Assembly (NCBI GenBank): GCA_946479015.1
Contig: CAMLEQ010000073.1
Location: 1 to 11,973 of the forward strand
DNA length: 11,973 bases
Source: an uncultured Gemmatimonadota bacterium
Lineage (GTDB): Bacteria; Gemmatimonadota; Gemmatimonadetes; Gemmatimonadales; Gemmatimonadaceae
Reading direction: 5' to 3'
Shown in pieces: positions 7,801 to 11,973 of the stretch; the first letter of the stretch is position 1, and every line of letters begins with the position of its first letter. Under the pieces are notes generated by a model. The model saw nothing but the letters and a program-made list of their open reading frames with translations, was not told where the DNA came from and searched no databases. The position numbers and the translations under genes were made by a program.

Positions 7801-7962
7801 CCACGCGAGGCGGGAGGGGAGAGGGCGGGGGAGGAGACGGCGGAGCGCGGAGAGCGGCGTCACGTGTGCGGCGCGTTCGGGAGATCGTGGAGCGGCGGGC
7901 GCGGGCGCGGGATGGCTCCGGGGCGCGGGCGGAGGCGGCGCTCTACCCGCGACCCGAATCAT
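4858..7962 (-). CDS. Membrane-bound hybrid sensor histidine kinase (CHASE-PAS-PAS-HisKA-HATPase-REC)
   Basis: A 1034-residue protein. In order: Pro-rich N-terminus (1-50), transmembrane helix (about 53-75), periplasmic CHASE domain (about 83-300; GILGVGYSMRL, then YDMFTNATRR), second transmembrane helix (about 362-382), a short coiled coil (384-410), two PAS domains (about 410-520 and 530-645), HisKA with phospho-accepting H668 in GGVAHDFNNLL, HATPase with N780, DSGCGM at 825-830 and GTGLGLSTVYGIV at 851-863, and a receiver domain with E916/D917, phospho-acceptor D962, S990 and K1011. All key catalytic residues are present, so it should be active. CHASE domains sense extracellular small molecules; the ligand is unknown. 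There is no output domain and no response regulator gene beside it, so the signal must pass to a distant phosphotransfer or regulator protein. The ATG at 7962 has no clear ribosome binding site; an in-frame GTG at 7863, just before the first membrane helix, is an alternative start. C679, C688 and C691 lie unusually in the dimerisation helix region. Confidence 0.93.
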   Translation of the reverse strand: MIRVAGRAPPPPAPRSHPAPAPAAPRSPERAAHVTPLSALRRLLPRPLPSRLAWRPVAVLAVSFALTALATHITSLAVRATDRVRFQSTAEHLQAVARERLEAYTTVLDAGSALVGTRPKLTHSEFQRFVSSLRLEHRYPGILGVGYSMRLQPGALDSLVAARRADGDPGFHVWPDGPRDEYHTIVYLQPLNRRNRAAIGYDMFTNATRRRAMERARDTGLSAASGRVTLVQEIDAHKQPGFLIYVPVYAGGVTPATVAARRDALRGFVYAPFRAGDLFHALFHASAAGSDAGGPPEQVAVRIYSAPVPDTGALLYDSHEGAAPPDAPGAFDVELPLPVARRRWTIAVTALPAFFDSGDASIVHVVLIGGLAATIVLFLVTASEARALARTERARCELQRSEQALRESESRYRQLVEHASDGLMVVGPDDEIDMANTALHRALGYEQQELVGREVASLFADGEVTCLLRGEPGAPANGDPVIAERMLRRADGAELPVEIGVTRLGGGHVEAIVRDISARRAAERELRVSEERFRSLFQNHPDAVFSVDREGIFLGANLAAEVLTGRTPEEMQGRSFAMVVAPDELEGARSHFARAIGGIPQHYRCSVIHATGRRIEVDVTNIPVRVDGEIVGVFGIARDITEQARLEAELRQAQKMEAVGQLAGGVAHDFNNLLTAIKCNTGFLREGCPECGTRLEEVEEIDRAADRATSLTGQLLAFSRRQVIRPREVDVDALLAGLERMLARLVPESIQQELTLGANRAHVRIDPGQLEQVVLNLVVNARDAMAGEGKLVLRTRRAALASTDARRFGGAAVVPGAYAHISVRDSGCGMDAATLARVFEPFFTTKPAGVGTGLGLSTVYGIVKQNRGYVSIASVPGAGTTVDVYLPLVLAPAAAAQPEPEPRPAAGGTETILLVEDEPAIRAVATRALAARGYTVLAAADGAQALGIAEAHGRDIDLLVTDVVMPAMSGRELAERLCEGRARIPVLFMSGYSDSNVHAGALAPGTNLLNKPFTPRELLERVRGALDGSGDGWG

Positions 7963-8001
7963 CTGTCGTTCGGATGACGCGGCAGTCCTTACTAGGTCGC
8001 G

Positions 8002-8034
8002 GAGATTGTGAATCTCTCATGTAGGAGCGATAGT
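8002..8034 (+). promoter_or_regulatory. Candidate promoter with a palindrome over the -35
   Basis: TTGTGA (8006-8011) and GATAGT (8029-8034) are 17 bp apart, each matching four of six consensus bases for the main sigma factor. The -35 lies inside a perfect inverted repeat, GAGATT-GTG-AATCTC (8002-8016), which would suit an operator for a repressor that blocks polymerase. Transcription would start near 8041, giving a leader of about 37 nt to the gene at 8078. The region 7963-8077 is also the 5' flank of the oppositely oriented histidine kinase, so the palindrome could serve either gene. Confidence 0.45.
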
Positions 8035-8077
8035 GTGGCGCTCGCCAGGTGGTGCCTGCGACCGACCGGGAGGCGTC

Positions 8078-8827
8078 ATGGCCGACGAGAGCGGAGCCGC
8101 GAGTGCGGTGAAGGACGCGAAGGGAGTGGTCGAGGAGTTCGTCGGGGTGCTGGTGCTCCTCGACATCGTGCTCGGCGGGCTCGCGCTGTACTGGGTGCGC
8201 CTCGCCTTCCCCGACGTCGGCGCGCAGCTCCCCGGCACGGGCTACGACGTGGTGGACGTCGCCCTCCTCGCCTGCGCGGCGGCGATCGTGGGGAAGATGG
8301 TGTCGCTCGTCGCGAGCGCCGTGGGCGCGGTGGTGCTGATGCGCGCGGCGGCGACGCACGACGGACCGTTCGCCGCTGTGAGCCGAGCGCTCATCGACTA
8401 CCGCACCGCCGCCGAGGGGAGCTCGGCGAACACCGCCGAGCTGGAAGCGTGGGGGAAGGACGCGAGCTGGCGCGCGCACTGGAAGGAGCTACTCGGCGAC
8501 GCGGTGGCGCATCTTTCGAATGCGTCGCCCGACGCGGCCGCGCGGCTGGAGCGCGAGCGCGCGAGCGCGGCGCTCACGTACGGCGTCTCGGTGCTCGTGG
8601 CGCTGTTCGGCGCGCAGCTCGCGCTGCGCACGCGGCCGTGGGTGGGCGCGGTGGCGCTGGCCGCGGTGCTCCTGCTGCTCTACTCCGGGCGCGTGCGCCA
8701 GCGCGGCTACCTGCGCCAGCTCGCGGCGGAGCTGGAGGGGGCGGCCACCGCCATCACGGCCCGGCGCCAGGGAGATGGCGCCGGAGACACCAGGGCGCCG
8801 AAGCCCGTCACCGGCGGGGGAGTGTGA
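8078..8827 (+). CDS. Unrecognised membrane protein with four predicted helices
   Basis: A 249-residue protein that I do not recognise. Hydrophobic segments lie at about 20-40, 59-89 (long), 164-183 and 187-203. Between the second and third is a polar region (about 92-160) rich in charged residues and Trp (AWGKDASWRAHWKELL at 124-139), and the C-terminal 45 residues are charged and Pro/Gly-rich. There is no signal peptide ahead of the first helix. The ATG at 8078 is chosen over an in-frame ATG at 8033 because GGGAGG lies at 8068-8073 and the longer start would overlap the candidate promoter start point. It ends one base before the next gene, whose ribosome binding site lies in its last codons, so the two products are probably made together and may work together at the membrane. 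Confidence 0.75.
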   Translation: MADESGAASAVKDAKGVVEEFVGVLVLLDIVLGGLALYWVRLAFPDVGAQLPGTGYDVVDVALLACAAAIVGKMVSLVASAVGAVVLMRAAATHDGPFAAVSRALIDYRTAAEGSSANTAELEAWGKDASWRAHWKELLGDAVAHLSNASPDAAARLERERASAALTYGVSVLVALFGAQLALRTRPWVGAVALAAVLLLLYSGRVRQRGYLRQLAAELEGAATAITARRQGDGAGDTRAPKPVTGGGV

Positions 8828-8828
8828 C

Positions 8829-9494
8829 ATGCGCATCGTCGTGGTGACCGAGGAGCACCGGGAGCGCGTCCCCGTGCGGCACGTGACGCGGCTGCTGAGC
8901 GGGCTGCTCACCGTGTACGCCGGCGTGGTGATCGCCGCGGAGCCGGAGCGGGGGGAGGAGGTGATCGCGAGCCTGATCGCCGGCGCGCGGGAGGTGGAAG
9001 GAGGTCTCGCGGCCGATCGCGGCGGAGGCTACGGCCTCGATCTATACCCCGGCCCGGGGGGCGAGCGCCCCCGCGTGGACGAGGCGCTGATGCGGGCGCT
9101 CGAGCTGGCGGGCGCCGCGCTGCTTCAGGGGGACGCGTGGCACCCCGCGAGCCCTCGGCTCGAGTCGCTCGTGAGCGGGAGCCTGGAGCGCCGATGGACA
9201 GAGGGCGACTCGCTCGAAGTCGGGCGGCTCGCGACCGGGAGCGTGTACACCGACATCGAGATCGCGCGCGACCTCGAGCGGGTGCGGGAGCGGTTCGCGC
9301 ACATCATCCGGAAGGTGGGGAGCCTGCTCCCGTGGCGCGGGAGCGAGCGGGTGCGCGAGGTGCGGGACGCGGTACGCGACGTGGTGGAGCCCGGGCCGCG
9401 CGCGCTCGCTGGCGCGGGGGTGATCGGCGTGGGGGTGCAGCAGGTGGCGGCGGCGGCGGAGGGGCTGGGCGGGACGGGGGTGGCGGTGGAGTGA
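8829..9494 (+). CDS. Unrecognised soluble protein coupled to the membrane protein gene
   Basis: A 221-residue protein that I do not recognise. It starts with a short hydrophobic strand (MRIVVV), followed by a predicted helical region (about 14-60) and a Gly-rich loop (64-80). A strongly charged stretch (about 140-185, EIARDLERVRERFAHIIRKVG and onward) could be a coiled coil or amphipathic helix. The last 30 residues are Gly/Ala/Val-rich (ALAGAGVIGVGVQQVAAAA) and might insert in a membrane or glycine-zipper-like bundle, though this is a guess. GGGGGAG at 8816-8822 precedes the ATG, and the gap to the upstream stop is one base, which points to translational coupling. It converges with the next gene with a 25-bp gap. 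Confidence 0.72.
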   Translation: MRIVVVTEEHRERVPVRHVTRLLSGLLTVYAGVVIAAEPERGEEVIASLIAGAREVEGGLAADRGGGYGLDLYPGPGGERPRVDEALMRALELAGAALLQGDAWHPASPRLESLVSGSLERRWTEGDSLEVGRLATGSVYTDIEIARDLERVRERFAHIIRKVGSLLPWRGSERVREVRDAVRDVVEPGPRALAGAGVIGVGVQQVAAAAEGLGGTGVAVE

Positions 9495-9519
9495 CGGTGC
9501 CGGCGTCCCCCCGCCCGCA

Positions 9520-10029
9520 CTACACCGCCCGGATCTGGATGTCCGTGAGCGCCACCCGCGCCAGAATCTTCCCCGAGCCCGGGACCTTCGACCAGAGCGC
9601 CGGGATGTACACCTGCGTGACGTACGGCGGCGGGACCCAGAGGGGGAGATCGTCGTTGGGGTTCGGGTCGGCGCGCATGTCCTGGATCGTGCCCGGTCCC
9701 ACGAAGGCCGCGAGGGGCTGGGCGAGCGTGGCGCACACCACGCGGTCGCACGACGCGCCCCACTGCTTCGCGATGGCGCCGAACAGCCGCCACAGGTCGC
9801 TCAGCTCCGTCCCCGACATGCGCGAGCGCCGCACGATCTCCTCGTAGTCGGCCTCCCTGATCCACCAGGGGGAGGTGATCATGTCGTCCTGCGACTTGGC
9901 GGCGCCGTTCACGCGGGTGCTCGCGATCCGATAGATGCGGTCGCCGGGGGGGAGCACCACCTCCGAGCGCACGATCATGCCGCGCTTGGGGCGCTTGTAG
10001 TCGGGGAGGGAGTGATTCACTCCGAGCAT
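9520..10029 (-). CDS. Unrecognised 169-residue protein
   Basis: I do not recognise this protein. It has no signal peptide or membrane segment, and looks like a mixed alpha/beta soluble protein. Visible marks are a basic N-terminal stretch (YKRPKRGMIVRSEVVLPPG), a Trp-rich spot (SPWWIREADYEEIVRR, 53-68), a central helix (TELSDLWRLFGAIAKQWG, 74-91), two Cys at 94 and 99, and a Pro/Asp/Asn-rich loop (DPNPNDDLPLWVPPPY, 121-136). The ATG at 10029 is preceded by GAGGTG (reverse complement of 10033-10038). The same frame stays open upstream to 10179, but that part is Arg/Pro-rich and crosses the neighbouring promoter, so I reject it. The gene is divergent from the secreted protease gene and shares a 166-bp control region with it. 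Confidence 0.7.
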   Translation of the reverse strand: MLGVNHSLPDYKRPKRGMIVRSEVVLPPGDRIYRIASTRVNGAAKSQDDMITSPWWIREADYEEIVRRSRMSGTELSDLWRLFGAIAKQWGASCDRVVCATLAQPLAAFVGPGTIQDMRADPNPNDDLPLWVPPPYVTQVYIPALWSKVPGSGKILARVALTDIQIRAV

Positions 10030-10063
10030 GATCACCTCGAGGCGGGTTCGGGGCCGACACGGT

Positions 10064-10088
10064 GCGGGGCGCGCGCGGCGCGCCCCGC
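10064..10088. repeat. Perfect 11-bp stem hairpin in the divergent intergenic region
   Basis: GCGGGGCGCGC (10064-10074) and GCGCGCCCCGC (10078-10088) are exact reverse complements separated by GCG. In the transcript of the leftward gene the hairpin would lie about 35 nt before its start codon, just upstream of the ribosome binding site. It may affect expression of that gene or mark a binding site between the two divergent promoters. There is no T-tract, so I do not call it a terminator. Confidence 0.6.
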
Positions 10089-10138
10089 GCGGCTGCCTGG
10101 TACACTCGTTGGACGCGCGCTTCGCCCCTTCCGTCTCA

Positions 10139-10168
10139 TTGCTAGTCAGGGGGGGCGAACGGTAGAAT
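10139..10168 (+). promoter_or_regulatory. Candidate promoter of the secreted protease gene
   Basis: TTGCTA (10139-10144) and TAGAAT (10163-10168) are 18 bp apart and match four of six and five of six consensus bases for the main sigma factor. Transcription would start near 10175, about 20 nt before the ATG at 10196, with GGAG at 10186-10189 as ribosome binding site. The spot is less GC-rich than its surroundings. Confidence 0.45.
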
Positions 10169-10195
10169 TTGCCGACCATTCACCCGGAGCGCGAC

Positions 10196-11503
10196 ATGCC
10201 GTCGGACTGGACGCGATCGATGTACCGTGTGCTGGCAGTCGTCGTTCTGATTCTCGCTACCGTCGCTCGATCGGACGCGCAGGCCACGGGCTTGCGCTTC
10301 GCGTCGGCGGCGGAGCTGCAAGGCGTCCCGCTGGCGTCCACTCCGTACTCGGGCGCCTCGCTCCCACCGAGGGTCGACCTCTCGGCGGATTTCCCGGTTC
10401 CCGGGCAGCAGGGACACCAGAACTCCTGCGTGGCCTGGGCCGTCGCGTACGCACTGAAGACGTACGATCTCGAGGTGCGAACGCATGCCCCGCTCGAGCG
10501 ACCCGATGGCCTCCCCGATCTGACGCGGCACTTCAGTCCAGCGTTCGTCTACAATCAGATCAACCACGGGCACGACGGCGGCTCCTCGTACATCGACGCG
10601 CTCAGGCTCCTTCACGATGAGGGAGCTGCCCCGTGGACCGACATGCCGTACTCGGAAGCGGATTTCCTCTCGCAGCCGTCCGCCGCCGCGCGAGCCGCCG
10701 CGGCCCGCTTCCGCATCGACTTCTGGCGACAGGTGAACGTGCAGGACCAGGTGGAGGTGAAGGCCCAGCTCAACGCCGGGTTTCCCGTGCTCATCGGGGC
10801 CGTGGTGGACGCCGGCCTGCCGAACCTGGGGGCCCCGTTCGTCTGGGACCAGCACGCGGGACCACCACTGGGCGGGCACGCCATGGTCGTCGTCGGCTAC
10901 GACGATGGCCGGAACGCATTCCGCGTGATCAACTCCTGGGGGCCCGCGTGGGGAGACCACGGGTACTTCTGGATCGACTACCAGTTCTTCCCGCAGGTGG
11001 TGCGCGAGGGGTACGTCGTGTCGGACGCCGTCCCCGCGCCCGGCCCGGTGACTCCGGCTCCCACCCCGGCACCACAGCCGCCCGTCGCGAGCGCCACCTT
11101 CGCGATCACGAACGTCAACCACAACCTGCCATCGAGCTTCGGGCCGGCCATGCGCTTCGACGGCATGCTGAACGTGCCGCCAGGCTCGGTGGGCAACGTG
11201 CAGGTGGTGATCCAGGTGTACCTGGATGCGGGCAATGGTACCAAGGGAGCGCCGGTCGGGAGCCTGAATCCGCAGTTCGCCCTTCCGCAGGGCCTCGTGG
11301 CCACGGGCACACCGCCGATTCCGCTGTCACCCAATGGGCTACAGACTCCCTGGTTCGCATTGCTCCCGTACTTCGCGCTCAACGTGCCGCGTGGTGGTCC
11401 CTACCATCCGATCCAGACCAACCTCGTCGCCGAGCCCGTGCTGTACATCGACAATTTCGGGGTGAAGAGCGGCGGGTTGATACCGTTCTTCGTGCGGCTG
11501 TGA
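10196..11503 (+). CDS. Secreted papain-like (C1A family) cysteine protease with extra C-terminal domain
   Basis: A 435-residue protein. Residues 1-28 form a signal peptide (hydrophobic core 12-24, likely cleavage after SDA). The protease domain (about 55-278) has the C1A catalytic set: Q72 and C78 in GQQGHQNSCVAWAV, H228 in GGHAMVVVGYDD, and N246 in VINSWGPAWGDHGYFWI. The prodomain is very short (about 30 residues), unlike eukaryotic cathepsins. C78 is the only cysteine in the protein, so it has none of the usual papain disulfides. A Pro/Ala linker (about 280-297) leads to a C-terminal domain of about 135 residues, probably beta-rich, that I cannot assign; it might bind a surface, substrate or partner. 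I chose ATG 10196 because GGAG lies at 10186-10189. The codon use and GC level look milder than in neighbouring genes. The role, whether nutrition, attack on other cells or processing of own proteins, is open. Confidence 0.9.
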   Translation: MPSDWTRSMYRVLAVVVLILATVARSDAQATGLRFASAAELQGVPLASTPYSGASLPPRVDLSADFPVPGQQGHQNSCVAWAVAYALKTYDLEVRTHAPLERPDGLPDLTRHFSPAFVYNQINHGHDGGSSYIDALRLLHDEGAAPWTDMPYSEADFLSQPSAAARAAAARFRIDFWRQVNVQDQVEVKAQLNAGFPVLIGAVVDAGLPNLGAPFVWDQHAGPPLGGHAMVVVGYDDGRNAFRVINSWGPAWGDHGYFWIDYQFFPQVVREGYVVSDAVPAPGPVTPAPTPAPQPPVASATFAITNVNHNLPSSFGPAMRFDGMLNVPPGSVGNVQVVIQVYLDAGNGTKGAPVGSLNPQFALPQGLVATGTPPIPLSPNGLQTPWFALLPYFALNVPRGGPYHPIQTNLVAEPVLYIDNFGVKSGGLIPFFVRL

Positions 11504-11555
11504 TCACTCCCGTTCGCGGGCACGGACAGGCGAGTGGGGCCGCGCGGATCTCCGG

Positions 11556-11973
11556 TCAGTAGCTCAGTTCGAAGCGCACGGCCGGCGTGACGGTGTCCAC
11601 TCCGCCGTCCCCGGGCAGGCAGATGATCGACGGTAACGTCACGTCGATCCCGTTGCCCCTGAAGGTGCCGTACACGCCGCTGTCGCGGCCCTCGGCGTCG
11701 AGCACGACCACCCGGTCATCGCGGACAGCGAACCGGAAGCGCCTCTCGTAGCGGCTGCCGTAGCTCGTGACACTACGGTACACCGTCCTCGCGACCGCCG
11801 AGTCGCCGCCGATGGTGGCGAAGGTCATCGAGTCGATCACCCCGTAGTTAACGCTGTTCTGGGGGCAGATCGACGTGGGGAGCGGGCGGCCGTCGAGGTA
11901 GGTGCCCACGTAGAGATGGACCAGCGGGTGGTCGGCGGTGGGCGGGTGATCGCAGGCGGTGAGGGCGAGCGCG
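11556..11973 (-). CDS. Small lipoprotein, 5' end cut by the window edge
   Basis: The frame is open from the stop at 11556-11558 to the right end of the window, so the start lies outside. Reading in from the edge the protein begins ...ALALTAC-DHPPTADHPL; LTAC is a good lipobox, with the lipidated Cys codon at 11952-11954. The gene therefore encodes a lipoprotein with a mature part of about 132 residues. The mature chain looks beta-rich (alternating stretches such as RRFRFAVRDDRVVVLDAEG and VTPAVRFELSY) and has two more Cys (in TSICPQ and SIICLPG) that could form a disulfide. The internal GTG at 11909 is only an apparent start. I do not recognise the family. It converges on the protease gene with a 52-bp gap that holds a 4-bp stem with a TTCG loop (11509-11520) but no clear terminator. 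Confidence 0.7.
   Translation of the reverse strand, partial: ALALTACDHPPTADHPLVHLYVGTYLDGRPLPTSICPQNSVNYGVIDSMTFATIGGDSAVARTVYRSVTSYGSRYERRFRFAVRDDRVVVLDAEGRDSGVYGTFRGNGIDVTLPSIICLPGDGGVDTVTPAVRFELSY

Noticed and set aside
4696..7977. A 1093-codon open frame on the plus strand opposite the histidine kinase, and another 988-codon frame on the minus strand.
   Set aside because: They are long only because stop codons are rare in very GC-rich DNA. Their proteins are Arg/His/Ala/Pro-rich with no domains, while the kinase frame has a full, ordered domain set.
8829..8837. A third copy of ATGCGCATC.
   Set aside because: It is the start of a coding sequence (Met-Arg-Ile), single, with no -10 nearby; it is most likely coincidence and not part of the operator pair.
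10030..10179. A 50-codon N-terminal extension of the leftward gene at 9520-10029.
   Set aside because: The extension is Arg/Pro-rich, crosses the hairpin and the protease promoter, and the inner ATG at 10029 has a good GAGGTG site.
11509..11520. CCCG-TTCG-CGGG as a terminator after the protease gene.
   Set aside because: The stem is only 4 bp and no T-tract follows.

Overview
The window is very GC-rich DNA with dense bacterial genes, short or overlapping gene junctions and Shine-Dalgarno sites ahead of most starts. It holds many Ala/Pro/Arg-rich proteins and a CHASE/PAS sensor kinase. The style fits a soil-type bacterium such as a member of Gemmatimonadota, but no rRNA or marker gene is present, so this is an inference from composition only. 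I see no rRNA, tRNA, CRISPR array, transposase or integrase.

Layout, left to right. (1) 1-284 is non-coding, with a strong inverted repeat and a 7-bp tandem repeat. (2) 285-2684 is a tight two-gene unit: an exported metallo-beta-lactamase-fold hydrolase, then an AraC-family regulator whose ribosome binding site overlaps the hydrolase stop codon. (3) 2721-3851, on the opposite strand, is a multi-membrane-span acyltransferase of the OafA type. (4) 4041-4832 is a type II toxin-antitoxin pair: a ribbon-helix-helix antitoxin and a PIN-domain toxin. Its promoter is an extended -10 flanked by two identical palindromic 9-mers, probably the autorepression operators. (5) 4858-7962, minus strand, is a large hybrid sensor histidine kinase (TM-CHASE-TM-PAS-PAS-HisKA-HATPase-REC) with no DNA-binding partner beside it. 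(6) 8078-9494 is a tightly coupled pair of unrecognised genes, a four-helix membrane protein and a soluble protein; a palindrome covers the -35 of the candidate promoter. (7) 9520-10029, minus strand, is another unrecognised soluble protein, divergent from (8) 10196-11503, a secreted papain-like (C1A) cysteine protease with a Pro-rich linker and an unassigned C-terminal domain. (9) 11556-11973, minus strand, is the 3' part of a small lipoprotein gene cut by the window edge; its lipobox is visible.

The well-understood parts are the toxin-antitoxin module, the sensor kinase, the acyltransferase and the hydrolase/regulator pair. The least explained part is 8002-11503: three unrecognised genes and a secreted protease with an unassigned C-terminal domain. 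I cannot show from sequence alone that these form one system; the junctions suggest three separate transcription units.
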